Below the pieces are notes generated by a model, which made no database searches, had not been told where the DNA came from, and saw only the letters and a program-made list of their open reading frames with translations. Shown here piece by piece: positions 1 to 9,137 of a stretch of 64,000 nucleotides of DNA. The DNA comes from Pseudomonas tumuqii (GTDB lineage: Bacteria > Pseudomonadota > Gammaproteobacteria > Pseudomonadales > Pseudomonadaceae): the NCBI RefSeq assembly GCF_013184545.1, contig NZ_JAAOJA010000006.1, forward strand, positions 186,001 through 250,000, read 5' to 3'. Numbering within the stretch: position 1 is the stretch's first letter; each line of letters opens with the position of its first letter. The translations under genes and the position numbers were made by a program.

Positions 1-127
1 CCGCAATCTGGCGGCCGACGGTCGTTGGGTAGCGCGCCCGCCAGAGCGGCCGACCACCAAGTTCGAGCGCCGCGGCGAGCGCCTCGGTCATGGCGTGTGG
101 GACCTGAAGTTCCAGCGCGAGAGCTAG
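1..127 (+). CDS. trmB: tRNA (guanine-N7-)-methyltransferase TrmB, C-terminal fragment
   Basis: Only the last 41 codons are present; the gene begins before the window and ends at TAG 125-127. The residues (start RNLAADGRW, then [18 protein letters not shown]) match the C-terminus I remember for Pseudomonas TrmB, the SAM-dependent enzyme that makes m7G46 in tRNA. In P. aeruginosa trmB lies a few genes before the DUF3392-hemW pair, which agrees with what follows here. The SAM-binding fold is outside the window, so the call rests on the conserved tail and synteny. Confidence 0.8.
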   Translation, partial: RNLAADGRWVARPPERPTTKFERRGERLGHGVWDLKFQRES

Positions 128-144
128 CCGCAAAACAGCTTCAA

Positions 145-162
145 GCGCTGCCCCGGCAGCGC
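145..162. terminator. Perfect GC hairpin after trmB
   Basis: An 8-bp perfect stem (GCGCTGCC / GGCAGCGC) with a 2-base centre begins 18 bases after the trmB stop. There is no T-run on either side, so it is at best a weak or Rho-assisted terminator. The rest of 163-267 shows no gene or other clear signal. Confidence 0.3.
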
Positions 163-267
163 GACCCGGCTGCACGACAGCCACAGGACGATTGCACAAG
201 ATCGGGACCACCCGGCGCCAGGACGGCCCTCACCGCAACACCGAAGCACATCACGCTCGACCCCTTT

Positions 268-354
268 AACAGGCTGTTGAAAAACTACCTGCGTTGCCGA
301 TGCGTCGTTAAAAACAGGCTCGGCTGCCTCGCCTACGTTTTTCAACGGCCTGTT
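268..354. repeat. 87-bp MITE-like palindromic element with 18-bp inverted ends
   Basis: The ends AACAGGCTGTTGAAAAAC (268-285) and GTTTTTCAACGGCCTGTT (337-354) are inverted repeats with a single mismatch. The interior also has partial symmetry (CTACCTGCG near the left, CTCGCCTACG near the right). It sits between trmB and the DUF1329 gene and carries no ORF. Sequences of this type occur between genes in many Pseudomonas genomes, from memory. As RNA it would fold into a long hairpin and could also terminate trmB transcription. Confidence 0.6.
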
Positions 355-412
355 GGGGGCCGGGCACGAAAAAGCAGGGGCGCCAGACGCCCGCTGCGCT
401 GAGGAGTTCGTT

Positions 413-1756
413 GTGTTGAGAGCATGTTCAATTCTGTTGCTGATCGCCGTTACGCTGCAGGCGCAGGCTCAGGTCGAGAGTGTCCAGGCCGCGCGCCTGG
501 GCCAGGATCTCACCCCGCTGGGTGGCGAACGTGGCGGCAACGCCGCCGGTAGCATCCCGCCCTGGCAGGGCGGGCTGGCGCAACCGCCGGCCAATTACCG
601 GCCCGGCATGCACCATCCCGATCCTTACGCCGACGATGCACCGCTGTATCGGGTCGACAGCCACAACCTCGGCCAGCACCAGGCGCAATTGCCGGCAGGC
701 CTGCAGCAGTTGCTGGACAATCATCCGGATTATTTCCTGAGCGTCTATCCAACCCGGCGCAGCGCCGCGGCGCCGCAACGCATCTACGATGCCACCCGCT
801 TCAACGCCCAGAGTGCCGAGCTGATCTCCGGCGGCAACGGCGTCGCCGGTGTCGCCGCGGGAATTCCGTTCCCGCTGCCGCAGAACGGCCAGCAGGCGAT
901 CTGGAATCACATCATGCGCTACCGGGGAGAGCAGGTGCGCTTCGTCACCAACCAGGCGGCGGTGCTCGCCAATGGCGACTACAACCTGCTCAAGCTGGAG
1001 CGCGACCTGTACTTCCTCTACGGCCGCGCCGGCGTCAGCCCGCAGGATCTGGACAACACCCTGTTCTATTACAAGTACAAGGTGATCGCTCCGGCCATGC
1101 TGGCGGGCTCCGCGCTGGTGGTGCAGGAAACCCTCGACCAGGTGTTGGCGATCCGCAAGGTCTGGCGCTACAGCCGCGGCGAACGGCGCGTGCGCCGGCT
1201 GCCGATGCTGGCCTACGACACCCTGCGTCCGGACACCGACGGCCTGGTCACCGCCGACGTGGTCGACTCCTACAACGGTGCGCCGGATCGCTATGAATGG
1301 CAGCTGCTCGGCAAGCGGGAGATGCTGGTGCCCTACAACAGCTACAAGGTGCACCAGCAGGGGATTGCCTACCAGCGGATCCTCAAGCGCAACACGCTCA
1401 ACCCCGAACTGCTGCGCTACGAGCTGCACCGCGTGTGGGTGGTTGACGCCGAGCTGCGCAAGGGTTTCCGCCACCCCTATGGCAAGCGGCGTTTCTACCT
1501 GGACGAGGACAGCTGGCAGATCCTCGCGGTCGACCTGTACGACCAGCGCGGTGCGCTGGTCGGCCTGCAGGAAAGCCATCCGATCAGCTACTACGAGGTG
1601 CCGATGTTCGGCAGCACCCTGGAGAGTCTCTATGACTTGAAGGGTGGCCGCTACTTCGTCGATGGCCTGGACAACAACGAGCCGATGTACGACTTCAACG
1701 CCAGGCTCAACCCGCGCGACTTCACCCCGCAGGCGCTGCGCCGCGAAGGTAATTGA
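413..1756 (+). CDS. DUF1329 family secreted protein
   Basis: A 447-aa protein. The GTG at 413 is chosen because GAGGAG (401-406) lies 6 bases upstream, and the product then starts directly with a signal peptide (hydrophobic CSILLLIAVTL, then AQAQ at the likely cleavage site). The mature region starts with ARLGQDLTPLGGERGGN and WQGGL, typical of DUF1329 proteins. These are outer-membrane-associated or periplasmic proteins of unknown mechanism, common in Pseudomonas and often linked to surface behaviour or to RND and lipid-related loci. The C-terminal half has many aromatic and charged strands (YELHRVWVV, RRFYLDEDSW), consistent with a beta-rich lipid-binding fold. It is a single gene; the function is not known. 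Confidence 0.8.
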   Translation: MLRACSILLLIAVTLQAQAQVESVQAARLGQDLTPLGGERGGNAAGSIPPWQGGLAQPPANYRPGMHHPDPYADDAPLYRVDSHNLGQHQAQLPAGLQQLLDNHPDYFLSVYPTRRSAAAPQRIYDATRFNAQSAELISGGNGVAGVAAGIPFPLPQNGQQAIWNHIMRYRGEQVRFVTNQAAVLANGDYNLLKLERDLYFLYGRAGVSPQDLDNTLFYYKYKVIAPAMLAGSALVVQETLDQVLAIRKVWRYSRGERRVRRLPMLAYDTLRPDTDGLVTADVVDSYNGAPDRYEWQLLGKREMLVPYNSYKVHQQGIAYQRILKRNTLNPELLRYELHRVWVVDAELRKGFRHPYGKRRFYLDEDSWQILAVDLYDQRGALVGLQESHPISYYEVPMFGSTLESLYDLKGGRYFVDGLDNNEPMYDFNARLNPRDFTPQALRREGN

Positions 1757-1847
1757 GGTCCGGTCACGGCAGAAGACTTTTGAGCGCCCCGGCGAGTGGA
1801 CTTAAGCTGGCTGGGGTAAACGAAGACTTGGAGGCGGCAGAGATCCG

Positions 1848-2192
1848 ATGGCGACATCTTCGAAATCGCGCGCCCGCCCGGCGAAATACCGCGGCTGGTC
1901 GCAGCAGGTGACCCAGACCAGCAGCGCCCTGGATCTGCAGCCTGGCGTCTTCACCTGGGACGACCCGCTGGCCATCGCGGCATCGCTCAAGGCCTCGGCC
2001 GAGCGCAGCACCAGGCGCAAGACCACGCCCTTCGCCTCGGCGATGGCGATGCTCAACTTCTACATCAATCGTGCCGGGCGCCAGCTTCCCGAGCAGCGTC
2101 GGGCCTGCCTGGAGGCGGCCAAGGACGAGCTGCGGGTGCTGTTCGGCAGGCCGCGCCAGCGCCCCGGGAAGAGCGGTGCCGCGCGGACCTAG
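1848..2192 (+). CDS. DUF3175 family protein
   Basis: A 114-aa soluble protein. The basic N-terminus (MATSSKSRARPAKYRGWSQQ) is followed by a conserved block (SALDLQPGVFTWDDP, then IAASLKASAERS, then AMAMLNFYINRAG) typical of DUF3175, a small family of unknown function found mainly in proteobacteria. The basic start and helical middle could suit a nucleic-acid-associated protein, but this is a guess. It is monocistronic and converges on the DUF3392 gene, with a short hairpin (2192-2213) between them. No signal peptide or membrane segment is seen. Confidence 0.72.
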   Translation: MATSSKSRARPAKYRGWSQQVTQTSSALDLQPGVFTWDDPLAIAASLKASAERSTRRKTTPFASAMAMLNFYINRAGRQLPEQRRACLEAAKDELRVLFGRPRQRPGKSGAART

Positions 2193-2213
2193 GCAAGCTG
2201 CACCCGGCTTGCC
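2192..2213. terminator. Hairpin between convergent DUF3175 and DUF3392 genes
   Basis: GGCAAGC (2192-2198) and GCTTGCC (2207-2213) form a perfect 7-bp stem immediately after the DUF3175 stop codon. No poly-T follows on either strand, so efficiency is uncertain. Its position between convergent genes favours a transcription-end role. Confidence 0.35.
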
Positions 2214-2240
2214 AATGGTGCGGTCGCCGACGAATGCCGG

Positions 2241-2564
2241 CTAGCTGCGATCGGCCAGCACGCCGATCAGGAAGAACACCAGCAGCAACACCGGCGCCAG
2301 GGTGTAGTTGTTGAAGTGGCCGAGACCCTGGGCCAGCCAGGGGGTGATGAAGACTATCGCCAGGCCGTAGCCGACCGCGCAGACCAGGACGAAGATCAGG
2401 GTGCGGAAGAAGAAATTGAGGCCGCCGATCGAGCGCTGCACCCAGGCATTGAGCCCGGGGCCGAACAGGACGAACAGGGTGGCCATGATGGCCAGGGCGA
2501 TGTCGTACAGGTGGCCGCGGCTCCAGCGCGACAGGGTGGCGATCAGGTCGAATAGCAGATCCAA
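2241..2564 (-). CDS. DUF3392 family inner-membrane protein
   Basis: A 107-aa integral membrane protein with about three hydrophobic helices (around residues 19-37, 50-72 and 85-103). It probably starts with TTG at 2564, preceded by AAGGA at suitable spacing. The sequence (SRWSRGHLYDIALAIMATLFVLFG) fits the DUF3392 family, which sits next to hemW in Pseudomonas. The function is unknown. It is the last gene of the minus-strand run that includes hemW and rdgB. Confidence 0.75.
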   Translation of the reverse strand: MDLLFDLIATLSRWSRGHLYDIALAIMATLFVLFGPGLNAWVQRSIGGLNFFFRTLIFVLVCAVGYGLAIVFITPWLAQGLGHFNNYTLAPVLLLVFFLIGVLADRS

Positions 2565-2598
2565 GCGGGGTCCTTAGCGCAGCGTGGCGCACGGCAGG

Positions 2599-3795
2599 TC
2601 AGGGCAGAAAGTGTTGCAGCAGGTCGTTGAGAAACAGCTGGCCTTCGCGGGTCGCGACCAGGCGGGCCGGCTCGCGCTGCAACAGGCCGCGCTGCTCGGC
2701 TTCCGAGCGGGCCGCGGCCAGTAGCGTCAGCGGCAGGCCGGTGCGCTGAGTGAACAGCGTGCTGGCGACGCCGTCCGTGAGGCGCAGCACATTCATCAGA
2801 AATTCGAAGGGCAGTTCGTCCGGGCCGAGCAGGCGCTCGCCGGCGCTGAAGGCTTTGCCGGGATCCAGGTAATCCTTGGGCAGGCGGGTTTTCCAGCTGC
2901 GCCTGATCACCCCCTGCGGACTGCTGAGCTTGGCGTGGGCGCCGGCGCCGATGCCGAGGAAGTCGCCGAAGCTCCAGTAGTTGAGGTTGTGCCGCGCCGC
3001 CTTGCCGGGCTGGGCGTAGGCGGACACTTCGTACTGGGCGTAGCCGTGTTCGGCCAGCAGCGCCTGACCGGCTTCCTGGATGTCCCAGAGAATGTCGTCC
3101 TCGGGCAGGCTCGGCGGCTGGCTCCAGAACACCGTGTTCGGCTCCAGGGTCAGCTGGTACCAGGACAGGTGGGTCGGCGCCTGGGCGATGGCGATGCGCA
3201 GGTCGCCCAGCGCGTCCTCGATGGACTGCTCGGGCAGGCCGTGCATCAGGTCCAGGTTGAAGTTGTCGAAGCCGGCGGCGCGCGCCATGTCCGCGGCGCG
3301 GATGGCCTCGTCACCGTCATGGATGCGGCCCAGGGCCTGGAGCTTGGCGGCCTGGAAGCTCTGCACGCCGATCGACAGGCGATTGATGCCGAGTCCGCGG
3401 TAGTCGCGGAACTTGGCCTGCTCGAAGGTGCCGGGGTTGGCTTCCAGGGTGATTTCGATATCGCCGGCGAACGGGATGCGCCGTTCCACGCCTGCCAGCA
3501 AACGGCCGAGCGCCGCGGCCGAGAACAGGCTGGGAGTGCCGCCGCCGAAGAAGATCGAGCGCAGCGACCGGCCATGCACCTGGGGCAAGTCCTGGTCGAG
3601 GTCGGCGAGCAGAGCGTCGACGTACTCCTGTTCCGGCAGCGTCGGCCCGGCGGCGTGGGAGTTGAAGTCGCAGTACGGGCACTTCTTCACGCACCAGGGG
3701 ATGTGGATGTACAGCGCCAACGGCGGCAGTTCGAAGCCGCTTTGGCTTTCCTCGCCCTGCGGCAGAGGGGCTGGGGGAGAGAGCATCGGGTTCAT
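2599..3795 (-). CDS. hemW: Heme chaperone / radical SAM protein HemW
   Basis: A 398-aa radical SAM protein of the HemN-like HemW family, which binds heme and passes it to acceptor proteins and is not itself the coproporphyrinogen oxidase. The [4Fe-4S] motif CxxxCxxC is seen as C35, C39, C42 in [11 protein letters not shown], followed by FGGGTPS and the conserved IGVQSF. The C-terminal HemN-type domain is complete. The ATG at 3795 overlaps the rdgB stop (ATGA), implying translational coupling. Residues about 4-19 ([16 protein letters not shown]) look like an added segment, because the HemW proteins I remember begin close to the [12 protein letters not shown] block. See findings. Confidence 0.93.
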   Translation of the reverse strand: MNPMLSPPAPLPQGEESQSGFELPPLALYIHIPWCVKKCPYCDFNSHAAGPTLPEQEYVDALLADLDQDLPQVHGRSLRSIFFGGGTPSLFSAAALGRLLAGVERRIPFAGDIEITLEANPGTFEQAKFRDYRGLGINRLSIGVQSFQAAKLQALGRIHDGDEAIRAADMARAAGFDNFNLDLMHGLPEQSIEDALGDLRIAIAQAPTHLSWYQLTLEPNTVFWSQPPSLPEDDILWDIQEAGQALLAEHGYAQYEVSAYAQPGKAARHNLNYWSFGDFLGIGAGAHAKLSSPQGVIRRSWKTRLPKDYLDPGKAFSAGERLLGPDELPFEFLMNVLRLTDGVASTLFTQRTGLPLTLLAAARSEAEQRGLLQREPARLVATREGQLFLNDLLQHFLP

Positions 3796-4388
3796 GCCAG
3801 CCCCAGGCGCTGCTTGAGCAGGGCCATGGCGCGGGCGCGATGGCTGATCCGGTTCTTCTCGGCCGGTGCCAGTTCGGCGCTGGAGCAGTCACGCTCGGCG
3901 ACCCAGAACAGCGGGTCGTAGCCGAAGCCCTGGGCGCCACGCACGGCATGCAGGATCTGCCCGTGCCAGCGGCCCTCGCAGATGATCGGCAGTGGGTCTT
4001 CGGCGTGTCGCAGCAGGGCCAGGCAGCAGACGAACTGGGCGCCGCGCTCGGCATCCGGGACGTCTTTCAGCACCTCGAGCAGTTTGGCGTTGTTCGCCGC
4101 ATCGCCCCGGCCATCGGCATAGCGCGCCGAGTAGATGCCCGGTGCTCCACCGAGAAAGTCCACCGCCAGGCCGGAATCGTCGGCCAGTGCCGGCAGGCCG
4201 GACACCCGCGCCGCATGGCGCGCCTTGAGGATGGCGTTTTCGACGAACGACAGGCCGCTCTCTAGCGGTTCAACGTCGCTGAACTCGCCGATCGAGCGCA
4301 CGCGCACGGCCGCGCCGAGCATGGCCTGGAGTTCCTTGAGTTTGCCGGTGTTATGGCTGGCCAGTACGAGTTCGCTGAGCGGGATCAT
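3792..4388 (-). CDS. rdgB: Non-canonical purine NTP pyrophosphatase RdgB (dITP/XTP)
   Basis: A 198-aa HAM1/RdgB family enzyme that hydrolyses dITP and XTP to monophosphates and so keeps deaminated purines out of DNA and RNA. The family motifs are visible: ASHNTGK at residues 10-16, the acidic ADDSGL motif, [15 protein letters not shown] and the C-terminal SHRARA. The ATG at 4388 is the right start; its A is shared with the stop of the upstream DUF4426 gene (TGATG). The stop overlaps the hemW start, so DUF4426-rdgB-hemW form one tight operon. Confidence 0.95.
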   Translation of the reverse strand: MIPLSELVLASHNTGKLKELQAMLGAAVRVRSIGEFSDVEPLESGLSFVENAILKARHAARVSGLPALADDSGLAVDFLGGAPGIYSARYADGRGDAANNAKLLEVLKDVPDAERGAQFVCCLALLRHAEDPLPIICEGRWHGQILHAVRGAQGFGYDPLFWVAERDCSSAELAPAEKNRISHRARAMALLKQRLGLA

Positions 4389-4804
4389 CAGTCGGGGAAG
4401 AGTTCCTGGTTGAAGTCGAGGCTGTGGGTGGCGCCGCCGTCCGTCTGGATCTTGAGGCTGAAGCGCAGCATCTCCTGCTGTTCGATGGGGAACTGGGCCA
4501 GGTAGTAGATGGCTTCGCCTTCGCTCACCTGCTTGAAGCTCAGGCTGCGAACCTGGCCGAGCAGGTTGCGCACCTCGCCGCTGACCACGGCCGCGGCCGG
4601 CTGGCCGGCCTTGAGCACCGAGATATTCAGCACGCCCTGCTGCTTGCCACGGCTGAGGCCCGCCGCCGCCGCGATCTCCGGTTGCAGGAAGCTGGAGTTG
4701 AAGGCGCTGTAGTGCACATCCAGGTCGCCGAAGCTTTGCTTGCGTTCGGCGAGTGCCGGCAGACTCAGGCACAGGGCGATAAACAGTAGGGCGATGCGAC
4801 GCAT
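4388..4804 (-). CDS. DUF4426 family periplasmic protein
   Basis: A 138-aa protein with a clear signal peptide ([19 protein letters not shown]). The start at 4804 is supported by GAGGAG six bases upstream. The mature part begins with [20 protein letters not shown], a pattern typical of DUF4426 proteins found beside metW and rdgB in Pseudomonas. It is probably a small beta-sandwich periplasmic protein; the role is unknown. It lies 37 bases after metW and overlaps rdgB by one base, in an operon mixing methionine biosynthesis and nucleotide sanitation. Confidence 0.8.
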   Translation of the reverse strand: MRRIALLFIALCLSLPALAERKQSFGDLDVHYSAFNSSFLQPEIAAAAGLSRGKQQGVLNISVLKAGQPAAAVVSGEVRNLLGQVRSLSFKQVSEGEAIYYLAQFPIEQQEMLRFSLKIQTDGGATHSLDFNQELFPD

Positions 4805-4841
4805 GGTGGTTCTCCTCAGGATGGCCTGGTTGCCGGCGAAA

Positions 4842-5444
4842 TCAGTTGGCGCTCGGCCCGCTGATCCGGTAGATGCCGATCTCACCTAACAGATTAGGCC
4901 AAATGCGGCTGGCCCAACCGTGCAGATGGTCGCGATCCACCGCCAGGCGGTTCAATACCCTGGCGTTCTGCGCAAGGCACAGGCGCTCGAAGTCCTCGAA
5001 GGTACAGAAGTGGATGTTCGGCGTGTTGTACCAGGTGTAGGGCAGGAAGTCGGACACCGGCATGCGTCCCTTGCTCGCCAGGTACCAGCGGCAACGCCAG
5101 TGGGCGAAGTTGGGGAAGGTGATGATGCAGGTCTTGCCGATGCGCAGCATCTCCGCCAGCACCTTGTCCGGGAAGTGCAGGGCCTGCAGCGACTGGGTCA
5201 TCACCACCACGTCGAAGCTGTTGCTGGCGAAGTTGCCCAGGCCCTTGTCGAGGTTCTGCTCGATGACGTTGACGCCCTTGCCGACGCACTGGGCGATGTT
5301 GTCCGGGTCGATCTCCAGGCCATAACCGCTGACCCCTTTGTGCTCGGCCAGCCAGGCGAGCAGCTCGCCATTGCCGCAGCCGAGGTCGAGTACCCGGCTG
5401 CCGGCGGGAATCCAGTCTTGGATGATGTCCAGGTCGGCTCTCAT
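4842..5444 (-). CDS. metW: Methionine biosynthesis protein MetW
   Basis: A 200-aa class I SAM-dependent methyltransferase-fold protein. Motif I is seen as VLDLGCGNGELLAWL near residues 18-32, followed by the acidic GLEIDPDNI. MetW works with MetX in homoserine acylation in many bacteria; it is thought to stimulate or complex with MetX, though a methyltransferase activity is not established. It starts 7 bases downstream of the metX stop, so the two are cotranscribed. Confidence 0.93.
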   Translation of the reverse strand: MRADLDIIQDWIPAGSRVLDLGCGNGELLAWLAEHKGVSGYGLEIDPDNIAQCVGKGVNVIEQNLDKGLGNFASNSFDVVVMTQSLQALHFPDKVLAEMLRIGKTCIITFPNFAHWRCRWYLASKGRMPVSDFLPYTWYNTPNIHFCTFEDFERLCLAQNARVLNRLAVDRDHLHGWASRIWPNLLGEIGIYRISGPSAN

Positions 5445-5451
5445 GGGCGCC

Positions 5452-6591
5452 TCATACTGCGATTCGGTTCATATAGCTGCTGAAAGCCTGCAAGTAGCGC
5501 GGGATCGGGATCAGGAAGGCGTCGTGGCCCTGCGCCGCGTCGATTTCCAGGTAGCAGACGTTCTTGCGGGCGGCGATCAGGGCGTCGACGATCTCCCGCG
5601 AGCGCGCCGGCGAGAAGCGCCAGTCGGTGGTGAAGGACATCACGCAGAAGTCCGCCTGCACCCCGGCCAGGGTCTGGGCCAGGTTGCCGTCGAACGCCGC
5701 CGCCGGGTCGAAGTAATCCAGCGCCTTGGTCATCAGCAGGTAGGTGTTGGCGTCGAAGCGCCCGGAAAACTCCTCGCCCTGGTAGCGCAGGTAGCTCTCG
5801 ACCTGGAACTCGACGCTGTGGAAGTCGTAGTTGAGCTTTTCGCTCTTCAGGCCGCGGCCGAATTTTTCGCCCATGGCATCGTCCGACAGGTAGGTGATGT
5901 GGCCGACCATGCGTGCCAGCATCAGGCCACGCTTGGGGATCACCCCGCGCTCCTGGAAGTGCCCGCCGTAGAACTCCGGGTCGGTGAGGATGGCCTGGCG
6001 CGCCACCTCGTTGAAGGCAATGTTCTGCGCCGACAGCTTGGGCGCCGAGGCGATCGCCAGGCAGTGGCGGATGCGCTCGGGGTAGCTGATGGCCCACTGC
6101 ATGGCCTGCATGCCGCCGAGGCTGCCGCCGACCACCGCGGCCCACTGGCCGATGCCGAGGGCGTCGGCCAGGCGCGCCTGGCTGTGCACCCAGTCTTCCA
6201 CGGTCATCACCGGGAAGTCCGCGCCAAAGGGTTTGCCGGTGGCCGGATTGAGGCTGGAGGGGCCGGTCGAGCCGTTGCAGCCGCCGAGGTTGTTGAGGCT
6301 GACGACGAAGAACCTGTTGGTGTCGATCGGCTTGCCGGGGCCGATGCAGCTGTCCCACCAGCCGGGCTTGCGCTCGTCTGCGCTGTGGTAGCCGGCGGCA
6401 TGGTGATGGCCGGACAGCGCATGGCAGATCAGCACCGCGTTGCTGCGCGCGGCGTTCAGTTCGCCGTAGGTTTCGTAGACCAGTTGGTAGTCGGCCAGGC
6501 TGCGCCCGCAGGCGAGCGCCAGGGGTTCGGCGAAATGCAGCACCTGCGGGGTCACCAGGCCAACAGAGTCTTGGGGAAAGGCAGTAGACAT
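5452..6591 (-). CDS. metX: Homoserine O-acyltransferase MetX (probably O-succinyltransferase)
   Basis: A 379-aa alpha/beta-hydrolase enzyme that acylates homoserine in the first committed step of methionine synthesis. The nucleophile elbow is GGSLGGMQ, the oxyanion region is [14 protein letters not shown], and the C-terminal catalytic His is in [11 protein letters not shown]. The family was named for acetyltransferases, but characterised Pseudomonas members use succinyl-CoA, so succinyltransferase is the more likely activity. The acyl donor cannot be read with certainty from sequence alone. It is the first gene of the metX-metW operon; about 90 bases separate it from the dynamin-like gene upstream. 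Confidence 0.93.
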   Translation of the reverse strand: MSTAFPQDSVGLVTPQVLHFAEPLALACGRSLADYQLVYETYGELNAARSNAVLICHALSGHHHAAGYHSADERKPGWWDSCIGPGKPIDTNRFFVVSLNNLGGCNGSTGPSSLNPATGKPFGADFPVMTVEDWVHSQARLADALGIGQWAAVVGGSLGGMQAMQWAISYPERIRHCLAIASAPKLSAQNIAFNEVARQAILTDPEFYGGHFQERGVIPKRGLMLARMVGHITYLSDDAMGEKFGRGLKSEKLNYDFHSVEFQVESYLRYQGEEFSGRFDANTYLLMTKALDYFDPAAAFDGNLAQTLAGVQADFCVMSFTTDWRFSPARSREIVDALIAARKNVCYLEIDAAQGHDAFLIPIPRYLQAFSSYMNRIAV

Positions 6592-6682
6592 CGACCCTGC
6601 TCGCGGTAAAGGAAGTGCCGCAGTCTAAAGAGCGCCGCCCCCTGCGGCAAGCGGGCGGGGCGGCGGGAATCGCTGCCGGCGC

Positions 6683-8665
6683 TTATTCGCCGACGCTGTG
6701 CGGGCGCGCCACGCCGGGCAGGTTGACCACCTTGCCCTGGCGCTGGATCGGCGCGGGACGGCGCAGGCTGCGCAGCATCTCGCCGGCCTGGGCCAGTTGC
6801 TGTTGCAGCTCGTCGCGGTAGCCGGCCAGTTGCTGGCCGCGCTGACGGGCTTGCTGGGTTTGCTGGGCCAGGGCCTTGAGCCGCAGCATGTGGCTTTCCA
6901 GCAGCTGTTTGTGTTCCAGGGTGTGTTGCATCAGCGGCATCAGCGCGTCGCTGGCCCACTGCCCGGCCTCGACCCGCAGGCGCTGGTGCAGGCCGATGAC
7001 TTCCTGTCCCAGGGTGGCGAAGAAGCGCCTGGTCAGGCTGCGCTGTTCGGTGAGCAGGGTTTTCAGGTGCAGGCGGAACTGGTCGGCCTGGGTCTGCAGC
7101 TGTTTGAGTTCGCGCCGGTAGCGTTTGATGTTGAACTGCGGCGCATCGACGCCTTGCAGCGGGTTCTCCTGGTTGTGCCGGCGGTAGATGGCCGCGACCA
7201 TCGTGTTGGCCATCGCGGCTTCATGCCCCAGGCTGTCCAGGTCATGTTCCACGGCGCGGAAGAAGTGCAGGATCGCCTGGTTGATGCCCAGGGTGGTCCA
7301 GCTGCCGGCGAGGTTCTTGCGCACCTTGTTCAGGTGTTCGTCGAGGCGTTCCGCGCGCACGGCGATCTGCAGCAGCTCGCCTTGGCGCTTGAGCAGGCGC
7401 TGGTTGGTTTTCAGGCCGAGCAGGCGCTTGTGGTGCTGGCTGTGGTCGTCCTTGGTCTTGGCGGTCAGCTCGAACAGCAACTGGCCGTTGTCGTGCTGAT
7501 GATTGCTCAGCAGCGCGTGCTGTTCGTTGACCTTGTCCAGGCGCAGGTTGAGCAGATGCTGGCTGCTCTGCAGCAGGGCGAGTACCTGGTTGACCACCCG
7601 CTCTTCGATCAGGCGTTCCTTCTGGCTGACGATGCGCTCGCACAGCAGGTCCTCCAGATTGCTCATCTGGCTGCGGGCCAACAGGGCCGGATCCTTGCGC
7701 ACCTTGGCCAGCAATGCCTGCTTGGCCGACAGCGGCAGCACCTCATCGGGCTGGATGCCGAGTTGCCTGGCCGTGAGGGTCTGGATCTGCGCGATGGCGT
7801 TCTGCACGAAGGCTTCGCCGGCCAGGTCGTCCCAGAGGATGTCGATCTTGTTGAGCACGGCGAACAGGCAGGTCTGGGTATCGTCGTCGAGCTGGCGAAT
7901 ATGCTGCTGCCAGACCGCCATGTCGCTGGCGGTCACCCCGGTATCGGCGGACAGCAGGAAGATGATCGCCTGGGCGCTGGGCAGCATCGACAGGGTCAGT
8001 TCCGGTTCGCTGCCCAGGGCATTCAGGCCGGGGGTGTCGAGGATTCGCAGGCCCTGGCGCAGCAGTGGGTGGTCGAAGTTGACCAGCGCATGGCGCCAGG
8101 CCGGCACCAGCACCTGGCCGGATTTGCCGGTGCTTTCCAGGCTGTCGGGGTGAAAGCCCAGCTGGATGGCCTGCTCCACCGGCATGGCTTTGCTCTTCGC
8201 CACCTGGGTGAAGGCCTGGATCATGTTGTCCGGGTCGCTGAGGTCCAGCGGGATGTTCACCCAGTGCCGGGGAATCCGCTTGAACTGGGCGACGCTGGCC
8301 TCGGTGGCGCGGGTTTCGATCGGCAGCAGGCGGATGTAGGAGCGTTCCGAGCGGGGGTCGAAGAACAGCTCGGTGGGGCACATGGTGGTGCGCCCGGCCT
8401 GGGACGGCAGCATGCGCTGGCCGTATGCGGAGAAGAACAGGCTGTTGATCAGTTCGGTCTTGCCGCGCGAGAACTCGCCGACGAAGGCCAGGGTGATGTG
8501 GTCGGTACGCAGCAGTTTGAGGGCGCGTTCGAGTTTGGCGTCCAGCGTCTCGGAGTTGAGCCGGTTGTTCACCAGCCAGCTGCGGTAGCGGGTGATCTGG
8601 CGCATCAGCTCGCGCTTCCAGCCGACGTAGGCGTCGACCTGTTGACTGAGACGTTCCATGCTCAT
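6683..8665 (-). CDS. Dynamin-like GTPase family protein
   Basis: A 660-aa protein with an N-terminal GTPase domain and a long helical C-terminus. G1 is GEFSRGKT at residues 63-70, a probable switch threonine lies in AGRTTMCPTE (91-100), G3 is DTPG at 210-213 and G4 is NKID at 272-275. The large insert between G1 and G3 and the helical region from about 330 to 625, with Gln/Leu-rich heptad-like stretches, resemble bacterial dynamin-like proteins that bind membranes or act in division or stress. No transmembrane segment is obvious. It stands alone between metX and yggU, a junction that is direct in PAO1 as I recall, so it may be an insertion. A start six bases downstream (8659) is also possible. 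Confidence 0.75.
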   Translation of the reverse strand: MSMERLSQQVDAYVGWKRELMRQITRYRSWLVNNRLNSETLDAKLERALKLLRTDHITLAFVGEFSRGKTELINSLFFSAYGQRMLPSQAGRTTMCPTELFFDPRSERSYIRLLPIETRATEASVAQFKRIPRHWVNIPLDLSDPDNMIQAFTQVAKSKAMPVEQAIQLGFHPDSLESTGKSGQVLVPAWRHALVNFDHPLLRQGLRILDTPGLNALGSEPELTLSMLPSAQAIIFLLSADTGVTASDMAVWQQHIRQLDDDTQTCLFAVLNKIDILWDDLAGEAFVQNAIAQIQTLTARQLGIQPDEVLPLSAKQALLAKVRKDPALLARSQMSNLEDLLCERIVSQKERLIEERVVNQVLALLQSSQHLLNLRLDKVNEQHALLSNHQHDNGQLLFELTAKTKDDHSQHHKRLLGLKTNQRLLKRQGELLQIAVRAERLDEHLNKVRKNLAGSWTTLGINQAILHFFRAVEHDLDSLGHEAAMANTMVAAIYRRHNQENPLQGVDAPQFNIKRYRRELKQLQTQADQFRLHLKTLLTEQRSLTRRFFATLGQEVIGLHQRLRVEAGQWASDALMPLMQHTLEHKQLLESHMLRLKALAQQTQQARQRGQQLAGYRDELQQQLAQAGEMLRSLRRPAPIQRQGKVVNLPGVARPHSVGE

Positions 8666-8827
8666 CCTGGCGTTCCTCTGGCTAGCGCGGCTGTGGGGCA
8701 GTGCTGTTACCGACGCGGGTCTGCCCGGCAGCGCATGGCAGGCGCCGATGCGCTGGGCTGGCGAGCATTATGCGGGGCGTGCAGGGGGTGTCAATTGGCT
8801 AGTATTTCGATCCGGCCTGATGGTCGC

Positions 8828-9124
8828 TCAGGCGGGTCGGGCGGTCAGTTCGAGCACGGCTGGCAGCTGCCGCGGCTGCTTGATGCGCACCCGCTTCTGC
8901 CGGCTTTGCTGGCCGCTTTCCAGGCTGACCTGGCTCTTGCTCACGGCAAAGGCGTCGGCGAGAAAGGCCAGCAACCTGGCGTTGGCCTTGCCGTCGACTG
9001 GCGGCGCGGTGAGGCGGATCTTCAGCCGCTCACCGTGCAGCCCGGCGAACTCGTCGCTACTGGCCTTGGGCTGCAGGTGGCAGTCGAGGATCAGGTCCTC
9101 GCCGTCCCAGCGATAGAAGCTCAT
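8828..9124 (-). CDS. yggU: DUF167 / YggU family protein
   Basis: A 98-aa small alpha/beta protein with the DUF167 signature (LHGERLKIRLTAPPVDGKANARLLAFLADAF, which contains the PPVDGKAN core, then VSLESGQQSRQKRVRI). The biochemical role is unknown. It lies 13 bases after yggT, in the conserved yggS-proC-yggT-yggU cluster, and is probably cotranscribed with yggT. Confidence 0.92.
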   Translation of the reverse strand: MSFYRWDGEDLILDCHLQPKASSDEFAGLHGERLKIRLTAPPVDGKANARLLAFLADAFAVSKSQVSLESGQQSRQKRVRIKQPRQLPAVLELTARPA

Positions 9125-9137
9125 CGGGTTCTCACGG

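Noticed and set aside
145..162. The hairpin after trmB as a strong intrinsic terminator
   Set aside because: No T-run follows; kept only as a low-confidence structure.
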